NCBI GenBank assembly: GCA_963825425.1
Contig: CAWGTF010000010.1
Coordinates: 868,001 to 932,000 of the forward strand
Source of the DNA: PALSA-607 sp963825425
GTDB lineage: Bacteria > Actinomycetota > Actinomycetes > Acidothermales > Acidothermaceae
DNA: 64,000 nt
Reading direction: 5' to 3'
Shown: in pieces, positions 18,154-27,002 of the stretch
How the letters are laid out: each line of letters starts with the position of its first letter
Position numbering within the stretch: position 1 is the stretch's first letter
Notes under the pieces: generated by a model
Told to the model about the DNA's origin: nothing
The model's input: only the letters and a program-made list of their open reading frames with translations
Database searches by the model: none
Made by a program: the position numbers and the translations under genes

Positions 18154-19317
18154 CTAGACGACGGTGACCTGCGGCTCGCCGGAGGCTACGCCGTCCGACG
18201 CCATCTCGTCAGCCAGCCGCATCGCCTCTTCAATCAAAGTTTCGACGATTTGCGCCTCTGGCACTGTCTTGACGACCTCTCCGCGCACGAAGATCTGGCC
18301 CTTCCCGTTGCCCGACGCAACGCCGAGGTCGGCCTCGCGGGCCTCGCCTGGGCCGTTGACGACGCAGCCCATCACGGCGACCCGAAGTGGGACGGTCATG
18401 CCCTCGAGGCCGGCGGTGACCTCTTCGGCGAGCTTGTAGACGTCGACCTGGGCCCGCCCGCACGACGGGCACGACACGATCTCGAGCTTGCGCTGCCGAA
18501 GGCCGAGCGACTCGAGAATGCCGATGCCGACCTTGACTTCCTCGACCGGCGGCGCCGACAGCGACACCCGGATCGTGTCGCCGATGCCCTCCGACAGCAG
18601 GATGCCGAACGCCACGGCCGACTTGATCGTGCCTTGCATCAGCGGGCCGGCCTCGGTCACGCCGAGGTGCAACGGGTAGTCGGTCTCCGCGGCGAGCTGG
18701 CGGTAGGCCTCGATCATGATCAGCGGGTCGTGATGCTTCACGGAGATCTTGATGTCGTGGAAACCGTGCTCCTCGAAAAGGCTGGCCTCCCACTTCGCCG
18801 ACTCAACCAGGGCTTCAGGCGTTGCCTTGCCGCCGTACTTGGCCAGCATCCGCGGGTCGAGGGAGCCGGCGTTCACTCCGATCCGGATCGGGGTGCCGTG
18901 GTCCTTCGCGGCGAGCGCGATCTCCTTGACCTGGTCGTCGAACTTCTTGATGTTGCCCGGGTTCACCCGGACCGCCGCGCAGCCGGCCTCGATCGCGGCG
19001 AACACGTACTTCGGCTGGAAGTGGATGTCGGCGATGACCGGGATCTGGGATTTCTTCGCGATCACCGGCAGCGCGTCCGCGTCGTCCTGGCTCGGTACCG
19101 CTACCCGCACGATCTGACAGCCGGACGCCGTCAGCTCGGCAATCTGCTGGAGCGTGGCGTTGACGTCGGCGGTCAGGGTGATGCACATCGATTGCACGGA
19201 GACCGGAGCGTCGCCGCCGACCAGCACACCGCCGACGTTCAGCTGCCGGGAGAGCCGCCGCGGCGCCAGAGGGCTCACGGCTGGCATCTCGGGGAGCCCC
19301 AGATTGACGGTTGTCAC
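18154..19317 (-). CDS. ispG: 4-hydroxy-3-methylbut-2-enyl-diphosphate synthase
   Basis: IspG (GcpE) is a [4Fe-4S] enzyme of the MEP isoprenoid pathway that converts MEcPP to HMBPP. The 387-residue protein is the short bacterial form without an insert. It shows SVQSMCITLTADVNATLQQI, VRVNPGNIKKFDDQVKE and VKHHDPLIMIEAYRQLAA. The cluster cysteines are in VSCPSCGRAQVDVYKLAEEV (CxxC) and MGCVVNGPGEAREADLGVAS. It sits two genes from dxr, another MEP enzyme, with rip1 between, the standard actinobacterial arrangement. A 23-nt gap to rip1 suggests co-transcription. Confidence 0.97.
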   Translation of the reverse strand: MTTVNLGLPEMPAVSPLAPRRLSRQLNVGGVLVGGDAPVSVQSMCITLTADVNATLQQIAELTASGCQIVRVAVPSQDDADALPVIAKKSQIPVIADIHFQPKYVFAAIEAGCAAVRVNPGNIKKFDDQVKEIALAAKDHGTPIRIGVNAGSLDPRMLAKYGGKATPEALVESAKWEASLFEEHGFHDIKISVKHHDPLIMIEAYRQLAAETDYPLHLGVTEAGPLMQGTIKSAVAFGILLSEGIGDTIRVSLSAPPVEEVKVGIGILESLGLRQRKLEIVSCPSCGRAQVDVYKLAEEVTAGLEGMTVPLRVAVMGCVVNGPGEAREADLGVASGNGKGQIFVRGEVVKTVPEAQIVETLIEEAMRLADEMASDGVASGEPQVTVV

Positions 19318-19340
19318 GGCGAGCCTTTCGGTCAGATCGA

Positions 19341-20543
19341 CTAGTTGAACGGGTTGGCTACTGGATTGGCAATGTCGGCTACCAGGATCAACGCTGACAC
19401 CGCCACAATTATGGCCAGGACGCCGTAAGTGAACGGCATCAGCTTGTTCAGATCGACCGGACCGGCCGCGATCAGATGACGGCGGCGGCGCCAGGCGTTG
19501 CGGACCTTCTCATAGCCGAGGATCGCCACGTGGCCGCCGTCGAGCGGCAAGAACGGGAACAGGTTGAAGATCCCGACGAAGATGTTGACCGACGCGACGA
19601 TCCCGACCACGGTCGCGACGCCCCCGTAGAAACCGCCGGCCTTGAAAGCCTCCCCGGCGAACCGGGCGACGCCGAAAACGCTAGTGACCTGGCCGCCACC
19701 GCCGCTGGTACTGACCTCGCGCTTGGCCGAGGGGTGGCTGATCAGCTGACCGAGTTCGTGCGGCACGACGCCTAGTGCTTTGAAGCTGTCCACAAAGAAG
19801 GTTCCGAACATTCGGAACGACCCGGTCACGGCCCCCGCGACGCTCACCCGCTTATAGGTCGCGTTCTTGGGGTCCTGGAGCACGATGCCGACCCGCGCAT
19901 TACCGTCGACGACGACCGGCGTCACGACCAGGTTGAGCGTGCTGCCGGCTCGCTGAACGGTGAAGGTGACCGGACCGCGTGGCGCTTTACCGACCATCGA
20001 GATGAGCTGCTGCGTGCCGTGCACGACCGGCTGCCCGTTGACCGCGGTAATGACGTCGTTGGGCTTGAACTTGCCTACCGCCGGTGCCGGCGCGGCACCA
20101 GCGGGGCACGGCTGGTTGGCAGACACGGTCACACAATTCTCGACCGTTTGAACCTGTGAAGCGCCATGGAGGACCGAGGGCCAACCGAGGAGCAAGATGA
20201 GCAACAGCACCAACGCGATGATGAAGTGCATCGTCGAGCCGGCGATCAGCACGATGAACCGCTGCCAGCCGGGCTTGTTGATGAACGCACGCGGCTGGTC
20301 CTCAACCGGCACGTCCTCGAGCGGCGTCATGCCGATGATCTTCACGAAACCGCCGGCCGGAATGGCCTTCACGCCGTACTCGGTTTCGCCTCTTTGGCGT
20401 GACCACAAAGTGGTGCCGAAGCCGACGAAGAACTGGGTGGCCTTCATCCCGAACAGCTTCGCGGTCACGAAGTGACCAGCCTCGTGGAGCATCACGGAGA
20501 CCAGCAGGGCCACCACGAAGGCCAGAATGCCGATGGTCATCAT
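19341..20543 (-). CDS. rip1: Site-2 intramembrane zinc metalloprotease (RseP/Rip1 family)
   Basis: This S2P protease cleaves membrane-embedded regulators such as anti-sigma factors; Rip1 has this job in mycobacteria. The 400-residue protein has the zinc motif HEAGH at residues 20-24 inside the first membrane helix, then YGVKAIPAGGFVKIIGM. A PDZ domain spans about 140-240 (KFKPNDVITAVNGQPVVHG). The second metal site is LFPFLPLDGGHVAILGYEK near residue 333, and a C-terminal membrane helix follows (GVLAIIVAVSALILVADI). It overlaps the dxr stop by 4 nt and precedes ispG, the conserved dxr-rip1-ispG order. Confidence 0.95.
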   Translation of the reverse strand: MMTIGILAFVVALLVSVMLHEAGHFVTAKLFGMKATQFFVGFGTTLWSRQRGETEYGVKAIPAGGFVKIIGMTPLEDVPVEDQPRAFINKPGWQRFIVLIAGSTMHFIIALVLLLILLLGWPSVLHGASQVQTVENCVTVSANQPCPAGAAPAPAVGKFKPNDVITAVNGQPVVHGTQQLISMVGKAPRGPVTFTVQRAGSTLNLVVTPVVVDGNARVGIVLQDPKNATYKRVSVAGAVTGSFRMFGTFFVDSFKALGVVPHELGQLISHPSAKREVSTSGGGGQVTSVFGVARFAGEAFKAGGFYGGVATVVGIVASVNIFVGIFNLFPFLPLDGGHVAILGYEKVRNAWRRRRHLIAAGPVDLNKLMPFTYGVLAIIVAVSALILVADIANPVANPFN

Positions 20544-21850
20544 GGTGCGAGTTCTCCCATCGTCCGCCCTGCATACGTTGACGCCGGCGCGGTGATATCG
20601 GTGCCGTAGGCACCATTCCCGTATATCAGGGTGCGGGCCCGCTCGCGGGCGGTGGTCTCCGCACGGAGAACATCTGAGAGCTGCCCGAGGTTCCCCGTTC
20701 CCTCTTCGGCAGATTCGTCGAGAACCCGAGCAATGGTGTCGACGATCCCGGTAAAGGCGAGGTCACCGCCCAAGAATGCGGCGACCGCTTCCTCGTTGGC
20801 TGCGTTGTAGATCGCCGGGGCAACGCCGCCGGCGGTGCCGACCTGTCGCGCAAGCGCAACGGCAGGAAATGCCGCGGTGTCGAGCGGCTCGAAGGTCCAG
20901 GTCTGCGCCGTCGTCCAGTCACAGGCGGGGACGGCGTCGGGCACCCGCTGCGGCCAGGCGAGCGCCATCGCGATGGGAAGGCGCATGTCGGGCGGCGAAC
21001 ACTGCGCCAAGGTCGATCCATCGCTGAACTCGACCATCGAGTGCACGATCGATTGCGGGTGCACGACGACGTCGATCGCGGTCAACGGCAGGTCGAACAG
21101 GAGGTGGGCCTCAATGAGCTCGAGGCCCTTGTTCACCAGGGTGGCCGAGTTGATGGTGACCACAGGTCCCATCCGCCAGGTCGGGTGTGCGAGCGCCTGC
21201 GCGGGTGTCACGGTCGCCAGATCGGCTGCGCGCCGGCCACGAAACGGGCCGCCACTCGCGGTCAGGATCAACCGGCGCACCTCGGCGGCGCGTCCGCCGC
21301 GAAGGCACTGGGCGAGCGCGGAATGCTCGGAATCGACGGGCACGATCTGACCTGGCTTCGCGACCGCCTTCACGAGCGGGCCCCCGACGATGAGCGACTC
21401 CTTGTTGGCGAGCGCCAGGGTGTAACCCGCTTCCAACGCCGCCAGCGTCGGGGCGAGGCCGATCGACCCGGTCATGCCGTTGAGCACGGTCCCGCCGGTC
21501 GCCGAACCGTCGGCCAGCGGCCAACTCGCGACCTGCGCGGCGGCGTCCGGTCCGATCAGCAGCTTCGGTGCATTGCGCGCCGCGCGCGCACTTGGTGTAG
21601 CGGGGGTGACACCGGCTCGCGTCGCCGCGCGGGCCAACGCTGTCTCCAGGTCGGACGCCGCCCCGCGGGCCACGCCGATGACGTCGACGTTGAACTCGAC
21701 GGCCTGGTCGGCGAGCAGGTCGACCCGGTCGCCACCGCTAGCGAGTCCGACCACGTGGAACAGGTCGGGATTGCGCCGGATCACGTCAAGAGCCTGGGTA
21801 CCGATCGATCCGGTACATCCCAGGATGACGACGTCCCTGCGCTGGCTCAC
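20540..21850 (-). CDS. dxr: 1-deoxy-D-xylulose-5-phosphate reductoisomerase
   Basis: DXR makes MEP from DXP with NADPH, the first committed step of the MEP pathway. The protein begins SQRRDVVILGCTGSIGTQAL (Rossmann nucleotide site), contains ANKESLIVGGPLVKAVAK, VDSEHSALAQCLRGG and MRLPIAMALAWPQRVPD, and runs to about 436 residues, normal length. I start at GTG 21850 because this GTG overlaps the TGA of the upstream MMPL gene (GTGA) and the protein then starts exactly like its homologues. An open frame extends 37 codons further up but only inside the MMPL gene. The stop overlaps the rip1 start. Confidence 0.96.
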   Translation of the reverse strand: MSQRRDVVILGCTGSIGTQALDVIRRNPDLFHVVGLASGGDRVDLLADQAVEFNVDVIGVARGAASDLETALARAATRAGVTPATPSARAARNAPKLLIGPDAAAQVASWPLADGSATGGTVLNGMTGSIGLAPTLAALEAGYTLALANKESLIVGGPLVKAVAKPGQIVPVDSEHSALAQCLRGGRAAEVRRLILTASGGPFRGRRAADLATVTPAQALAHPTWRMGPVVTINSATLVNKGLELIEAHLLFDLPLTAIDVVVHPQSIVHSMVEFSDGSTLAQCSPPDMRLPIAMALAWPQRVPDAVPACDWTTAQTWTFEPLDTAAFPAVALARQVGTAGGVAPAIYNAANEEAVAAFLGGDLAFTGIVDTIARVLDESAEEGTGNLGQLSDVLRAETTARERARTLIYGNGAYGTDITAPASTYAGRTMGELAP

Positions 21851-24097
21851 CTCACCAGTGTCTCGTACCGGCCTGTTCCGTGGCCTGGATCGGTCCCGGC
21901 GTCGCTCGACTCGCCCACCCCGTGGGCGGTCCACCACCGAGCGAGCGGCGCGGGCGCCCACCAGTTCGTCGCCCCCAACAGCCGCATGACGGCCGGCACC
22001 AGCATCGCGCGCACGATAGTCGCGTCGACGAAGATCGCCAGCGCCATGCCGAAGCCGAGCAGCTTGAGGGTCGTCACCTCCGAGCTGGCGAACGCGCCGA
22101 CCACGATGACCAGCAGCAGCGCGGCGCTGGTGATGATGCGGCCGCTGCGCTGCAGGCCGTGCGCGACCGCAAGCCGGTTACGGGCGTCGGGTGACTCACC
22201 GCTGCCCGCCGAGCGCATCCCATTCCTCGCGAATCCGGCTGAGCAGGAACACCTCGTAGTCCATCGACAACCCGAACACCACGGCCAGCATCAGGATCGG
22301 ATCGGTGGCATCGAGGTAGCCAAGTTTGGAGAACCCGAAGAGATTCGACAGGTGCCCACTCTGGAAGATCCAGGTGACCGCTCCGAAGGATGCGCCGATC
22401 GACAGCGCGTTCATCGCGACCGCCTTGAACGGCAGCACAAACGAGCCGAACGCAAGGAACAGCAACACGAGCATCGCCACGATCATGACGCCGAGCATCC
22501 ATGGCAGTACGTGCCCGATGCTGTGCAGCTGGTCAACGAGGAATGCGGTGAACCCGCCGACGAGAACGTGCGCACCAGCTGGAGGTGGCACTGCGCGCAC
22601 CCGCGCGAGCGTCGCGCGCGCCGTGCCGGAGATGGGATCACCGTTGAACGCCACCTGGACCAGCACGTTGTCGCCCTGCACGGCGGCCACCGCCGCACCA
22701 GCAGCGCCTTGGACCGAACCCAGCTGCGTCACGTACGCCGGGATGCCCGCCTGATTCTGGACGCCCTCAACGACGACCTGGATCGGATTCGTTGCGTTCG
22801 AGGGAAAGTCGCGAGCCAAGGTGTCACTGACCACCCGGCCCGGTGCGGTGACCGGCAACACCCTCGAGGTGTAGCCGCCGAAGACAACATTCAGGAACGG
22901 CGCTCCCATCACCGCGAGCAGCGCGACGATCCCGACCGTGTACACGAGCGGTCGGCGCATCACGCTGTGCGCGAGCCGGTACCAGCCACCGGTCTCTGCC
23001 ACCGCGTCGGAGACGTCTTCAACGGACGCCGACTGCTCGGCGTCCGCCTTCGTGGTCTTCTTCACCCACGGCACCGGCAAGCGCAGCGAGTTCACCCGAT
23101 GGCCAAGGATCGCCAGCAGCGCCGGCAGCACCGTCGTCGCAGCAACCACGTCGAGCAGCACGACGGCAACTCCGCCGTAGCCCATCGACCGCAGGAATGT
23201 CTCGGGGTACAGCGTCAGCGACGCGAGCGATGCGGCGATCGTGACTCCGGAGAACGCGACCGTTCGCCCAGCCGTCGCCATGGTGCGCGTCAGCGCGCGC
23301 TGCACGCTGGGTTGGCGGTCGAGCTCCTCGCGGAATCGGCTCACGACGAAGAGGGCATAGTCGACCGCTAGACCAAGTCCGAGCACGGTCACGAGGTTCA
23401 GCGCGAACACCGAGACGCTCACGAACGTCGTCAACACGCGCAAGACCGCGGACGCGCCGACGATTGCGAGGATCCCGACGGCGAGCGGCAGTCCGGCTGA
23501 CACGAGGCTGCCGAAGATGATGATGAGCAGCACGAGGACGATCGGCAACGAGACAAGTTCGGCCCGGCGCAAGTCAGTGCTGACCTGACCGCTGATCTCC
23601 TTGTTCAAGGTGACGGTGCCGCCGTACTGAACAGTGATGCCGGGAAGATCGGCATTCGCCAGCGTGCTGCGGGCGACCGCAAGTGAGTTCTCGAGGGTCG
23701 CATCGGTCTTGCCGGTCAGCGAGAGCGTGACGTAGGTCGCCCGGCCGTTCGTCGACAGCTGCTGCGGCCGGTGGCTCGTCCAGTAGGTCGTATAGCTAGG
23801 CACCTGTGCGCGCGGCAACGAGGCGAGCGCCGATTCGATGGCGTGCTGAACGGTCGGGTCCGACACCGGCTGCTGGCTGGTGAACAGCACGATCGCGTCT
23901 TGGGTTGGCACGTCGAGCTTGTGCTCAATGTCGTTGCCGGCCCGGACCGACTCGCTGTGCGGGTCGTAGTACCCGCCGCTCGACAGATGCTTGCTTACCG
24001 AGCCGCCCCACAAGCCACCGAGAACCAGCAGCACGAGCCCGACGATGAGCACCCGCTTGCGATGCGCGAACAACCGCACGCCAAGACGTTCGAACAT
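21847..24097 (-). CDS. MMPL/RND family transporter (frame broken once near the 3' end)
   Basis: An inner-membrane RND-type transporter of the MMPL family, about 749 codons. It has the classical two-repeat layout. There is an N-terminal helix (RKRVLIVGLVLLVLGGLW), a periplasmic loop to residue about 185, and five or so helices including GLGLAVDYALFVVSRFREEL. A second loop follows, then VVFGLSMDYEVFLLSRIREEWD. The two GLxxDYxxFxxSR motifs carry the proton-relay aspartates. After EEWDALGG (near 22200) the last two helices, RIITSAALLLVIVVGAFASS and LLGFGMALAIFVDATIVRAM, continue in another frame, so one indel is present. It is translationally coupled to dxr. The substrate is unknown; a lipid or prenyl-linked cargo would fit the neighbours but is speculative. 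Confidence 0.88.
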
Positions 24098-24145
24098 GGC
24101 GCCCAGGCTAGAGGTCGCGGCAGCGAGACGAAACCGGCGGGGCGA

Positions 24146-24784
24146 CTACCCCGCGAGCGACACGTCCGCGCGAACGAGTCCGACTGCAAGCTCGGTCACC
24201 CGGCGGATGCGCTCGAGCTCAGCCTGGTGGAACGAGGGCTTCTCGGCGCGCCCACAGACGAGGACCGCCTCGAAGGGCGACAGCGGCGTGGCGGCGAGTT
24301 GAACGCCGTCCAGCTCGATGGCCGCGGGGCGGATGACAGCGGTCTCCGGCAGCACGATCACATCGTCAGGACGCGCACTTGCGTACAGGACAACGGGACT
24401 GCCGGAGGCGTAGCTGACACTGGCCGCCCAGTCGGCACCAAATGCGAGGGCGGCCATATCGACGAGGGTGTCGAGACCGCGCGAAGCGGTGGCGAGAACC
24501 TGGCTCAGCAAGTCGATGTCCGGAAACGCACCGGGCACCTGACGTGACGGTCGGAGGCCGAGGATCGTGATGCCGCGCACGCTGGCGAGCCGTTGCGTCA
24601 GCACAGACGCCGACCGGGTCTCGGGCCAGCTGAGGTAGATGTCGTCGATGGCGCGTCCGGTTTCGCGTTCGAGAACCGCGATGGTCCGGATGTCTGCGCC
24701 GACGTCAGCGAGCGCGGCAGTGATCTGGGCCAGCATGCCGGGGCGATCGGGCACGCTCATCCGCAGGTGCATCAGCATCGGCAT
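24146..24784 (-). CDS. ACT domain-containing protein
   Basis: The N-terminal 75 residues form an ACT domain (MHLRMSVPDRPGMLAQITAA, then ADIRTIAVLERETGRAIDDI), the small-molecule-binding module of amino-acid enzymes and regulators. The rest (residues about 90-210) is an alpha/beta region with GAF-like character (LATASRGLDTLVDMAALAFG, VLPETAVIRPAAIELDG) and a helical tail; I cannot name a family. Several ATG codons crowd the 5' end (24784, 24778, 24772). GGGAG lies just upstream of the first and is best spaced for the second. It is co-oriented with the MMPL gene after 48 nt and is probably the first gene of that transcription unit. Confidence 0.72.
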   Translation of the reverse strand: MPMLMHLRMSVPDRPGMLAQITAALADVGADIRTIAVLERETGRAIDDIYLSWPETRSASVLTQRLASVRGITILGLRPSRQVPGAFPDIDLLSQVLATASRGLDTLVDMAALAFGADWAASVSYASGSPVVLYASARPDDVIVLPETAVIRPAAIELDGVQLAATPLSPFEAVLVCGRAEKPSFHQAELERIRRVTELAVGLVRADVSLAG

Positions 24785-24878
24785 CTCCCGTCGTCTCGGG
24801 TACTCCACGCAGCTATCTGATCCGGGCTACTTACAGGATGTCAGGTCGAGGTTTCCGACAAGTGAACGAATTGAGAGT

Positions 24879-24906
24879 GGGCGGCGTCGGATCTGCGACG
24901 CCGCCC
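24879..24906. other. Strong hairpin in the ACT-gabT divergent region
   Basis: A perfect 11-bp inverted repeat (GGGCGGCGTCG at 24879-24889, CGACGCCGCCC at 24896-24906) with a 6-nt loop lies between the divergent ACT-domain and gabT genes. It is 22 bp from the palindrome at 24928. There is no T-tract and no gene ends nearby, so a terminator role is unlikely; an insulator or a structured 5' leader is possible. Confidence 0.6.
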
Positions 24907-24927
24907 TACCCATTCACGCCAACCAGA

Positions 24928-24942
24928 CGACGGATTCCGTCG
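24928..24942. promoter_or_regulatory. 15-bp perfect palindrome upstream of gabT, candidate operator
   Basis: CGACGGATTCCGTCG is a perfect palindrome around a central T and contains the 8-mer GATTCCGT. The same 8-mer recurs at 32196-32203 (reverse), 35553-35560 and 35582-35589 (reverse) in the other intergenic regions of the catabolic cluster. It lies 120 bp before the gabT start. A possible -10 (TACAGT at 24998-25003) follows downstream, without a clear -35. The best candidate ligand is the Lrp-family regulator encoded at 35627. Confidence 0.5.
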
Positions 24943-25061
24943 CCGAAGTCATCACCAACGGTCGTTACCGTCAGGCTCAGCGAGGGCGTTAGTCGGATAC
25001 AGTACATCTTCCCGGACATGCCTCTACGTGCCCTCCCATGCCCGGCTCCTTTGGAGGCATC

Positions 25062-26444
25062 ATGACCGACTTCGACGAACCCGTCGTCCCCGCTCTCGGT
25101 GGGGCTCGCGGCGGGCCAGGGCTGCCCCAAGAGCGGCGACTGGTGACCGCCATCCCAGGGCCCAGGTCGATCGAGCTGCTCGCGCGGCGAACCGACGCGG
25201 TCGCTCGGGGGGTCAGCATCGCGCTTCCGGTCTTCGTCGCGGCGGCCGGCGGTGGCGTCGTCGTCGATGTTGACGGCAACTCGCTGATCGACCTCGGTTC
25301 CGGCATCGCCGTGGTCGGCGTCGGCAACGCGGCCGATCACGTCGTGAGCGCGGTACGCGATCAGGTCGCCGCCTTCACGCACACCTGTTTCATGGTCACC
25401 CCGTACGAGGGATACGTCGCCGTCTGCGAGCAGCTCAACGCGCGCACGCCGGGCGATCACCCGAAGAAGTCGGCGCTGTTCAATTCCGGCGCCGAGGCTG
25501 TCGAGAATGCGGTCAAGATCGCGCGCGCCTTCACGGGTCGATCCGCGATCGTGGTCTTCGACCACGCCTACCACGGCCGCACGAACATGACGATGGCGCT
25601 GACCGCAAAGAACATGCCGTACAAGCATTCGTTCGGCCCGTTCGCGCCCGAGGTCTACCGGGTGCCGATGGCCTATCCCTACCGCTGGCCGACCGGGCCG
25701 GAGAACTGCGGCCCAGAAGCTGCCGAGCTGGCCATTTCGCTGATGAAGACGCAGCTCGGCGCCGACAACATCGCCGCTGTTCTCATCGAGCCGATCCAGG
25801 GCGAGGGCGGCTTCATCGTCCCCGGCGCGGGTTTCCTGAGGGCATTGTCGGAGTTCTGCACCGCCAACGGCATTGTCTTCATCGCCGACGAGATTCAGAC
25901 CGGCTTCGCTCGCACCGGCGAGATGTTCGCGTTGACTCATGAAGGCGTTGTGCCTGATCTGATCACCACAGCCAAGGGCATCGCCGGCGGCATGCCGTTG
26001 TCGGCGGTAACCGGTCGCGCGGAGATCATGGACGCCGCGCACGTCGGTGGGCTTGGCGGCACGTACGGCGGCAACCCGGTGGCATGCGCGGCGGCGCTGG
26101 GTGCGATGCGCACGATCGACGAACTCGATCTGGTGTCACGCGCGCGCGACATCGAAGCCGTCATGATGCCCCGACTTCGCGCCATGGCCGAGAAGTTCGA
26201 CTGCATCGGCGACGTGCGCGGACGCGGAGCGATGATCGCGGTCGAGATCGTCAAGTCGGGTACGAAAGAGCCTGACGCCGGGGCGACCTCAGCGGTGGCG
26301 AAGGCGTGTCACGCGGCCGGAGTCGTCGTGCTCACTGCCGGCACGTACAGCAACGTGTTGCGATTCCTGCCACCGCTGGTGATTCCCGAACACTTGCTCC
26401 ACGAGGGCCTCGACGTGGTCGAGCAGGCCTTCGCCGCGCTGTAG
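25062..26444 (+). CDS. gabT: 4-aminobutyrate--2-oxoglutarate transaminase
   Basis: A PLP class III aminotransferase that turns GABA into succinate semialdehyde. The about 460-residue protein contains NSGAEAVENAVKIARAFTGR, FDHAYHGRTNMTMALTAKNM, IEPIQGEGGFIVPGAGFLRA, the PLP-binding Asp in FIADEIQTGFARTGEMFA and the Schiff-base lysine in LITTAKGIAGGMPLSAVTGR. These match actinobacterial GabT closely. I start at ATG 25062, which has GGAGG 4 nt upstream; an ATG at 25038 is also open. It is a single-gene unit convergent with the DUF190 gene. It supplies the last aminotransferase step for putrescine-derived GABA made by the enzymes at 34-37.5 kb. Regulation is probably through the palindrome at 24928. 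Confidence 0.95.
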   Translation: MTDFDEPVVPALGGARGGPGLPQERRLVTAIPGPRSIELLARRTDAVARGVSIALPVFVAAAGGGVVVDVDGNSLIDLGSGIAVVGVGNAADHVVSAVRDQVAAFTHTCFMVTPYEGYVAVCEQLNARTPGDHPKKSALFNSGAEAVENAVKIARAFTGRSAIVVFDHAYHGRTNMTMALTAKNMPYKHSFGPFAPEVYRVPMAYPYRWPTGPENCGPEAAELAISLMKTQLGADNIAAVLIEPIQGEGGFIVPGAGFLRALSEFCTANGIVFIADEIQTGFARTGEMFALTHEGVVPDLITTAKGIAGGMPLSAVTGRAEIMDAAHVGGLGGTYGGNPVACAAALGAMRTIDELDLVSRARDIEAVMMPRLRAMAEKFDCIGDVRGRGAMIAVEIVKSGTKEPDAGATSAVAKACHAAGVVVLTAGTYSNVLRFLPPLVIPEHLLHEGLDVVEQAFAAL

Positions 26445-26461
26445 CTCGACAGCGTGGAGAT

Positions 26462-26484
26462 TTACCGCCCTCCTGGGGCAGTAA
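26462..26484. terminator. Candidate bidirectional terminator between gabT and DUF190 gene
   Basis: TTACCGCCC (26462-26470) and GGGCAGTAA (26476-26484) form a 9-bp stem with one C-A mismatch (G-U on the other strand) and a 5-nt loop. It sits 18 nt after the gabT stop and 39 nt after the stop of the convergent DUF190 gene, where a shared terminator is expected. The AT pairs at the stem base give short T/A tracts. Confidence 0.55.
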
Positions 26485-26522
26485 TCACACACGATGTCGG
26501 CGGTGCGCCGAACTAAGCGTGC

Positions 26523-26864
26523 CTATGGCCCGGCGAGTTGGGTGTTGGCCTCGTGCAACTCGTCGGCACCTTCGAGCAGCATGGTCGCGCCGGCCTCGCG
26601 CAAGTCGTCGAGGCCAGCAAGGAACGCGCGCAGCGTCTGCTCGGTGCCAAGAATCGTGACGGTGACCGCAGCAGGGTGCGACAAGGAGATCGTGCGCGGA
26701 CCGTCGCTGTCGGCGGCCAGCTGCGACGCGCGTGAAACGGTGGCGCCGGTCAAACCCGCCGCATGCGCGCGGCGAACGACGTCTTCTGGCGCGAGTCTCT
26801 TCCCGGTGCGGTCGGCTGCACCGAGATAGATGGTGAGCCGTGCCACCAACTCGTTGACCGTCAC
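26523..26864 (-). CDS. DUF190 domain-containing protein (PII-like fold)
   Basis: A 113-residue protein with the DUF190 pattern: ARLTIYLGAADRTGKRLAPE, then VVRRAHAAGLTGATVSRASQ, and a C-terminal VTVTILGTEQTLRAFLAGLD. DUF190 proteins resemble PII signalling proteins and are usually encoded next to crcB fluoride channel genes. No crcB is visible nearby. The GTG start at 26864 has GAGGAG 6 nt upstream, better than the longer frame from 26909. The segment LAADSDGPRTISLSHPAAVT replaces the usual SIHT...LS region, so the family fit is good but not perfect. It is monocistronic and convergent with gabT. Confidence 0.8.
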   Translation of the reverse strand: MTVNELVARLTIYLGAADRTGKRLAPEDVVRRAHAAGLTGATVSRASQLAADSDGPRTISLSHPAAVTVTILGTEQTLRAFLAGLDDLREAGATMLLEGADELHEANTQLAGP

Positions 26865-27002
26865 GGGCACTCCTCGAATCGCTGCGGCAAGCGGTGCGCC
26901 GCGGACCATCGTGCCAACTGGACGCCGAAAAGTGCGGCCGCCGAGCCGATAAGCATGTTGGGCAGTTAGGCAGAATGCCCCTTATGGGGGAATACGTCCG
27001 CC

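Noticed and set aside
16172..18157. A 661-codon plus-strand open frame opposite proS and the GNAT gene
   Set aside because: It mirrors the codon structure of the real minus-strand genes and shows no recognisable domain.
21041..23371. A 776-codon plus-strand open frame opposite dxr and the MMPL gene
   Set aside because: Low-complexity Arg/His/Gln-rich translation typical of an antisense frame.
24906..26042. A 378-codon minus-strand open frame opposite gabT
   Set aside because: Antisense shadow; gabT is unambiguous on the plus strand.
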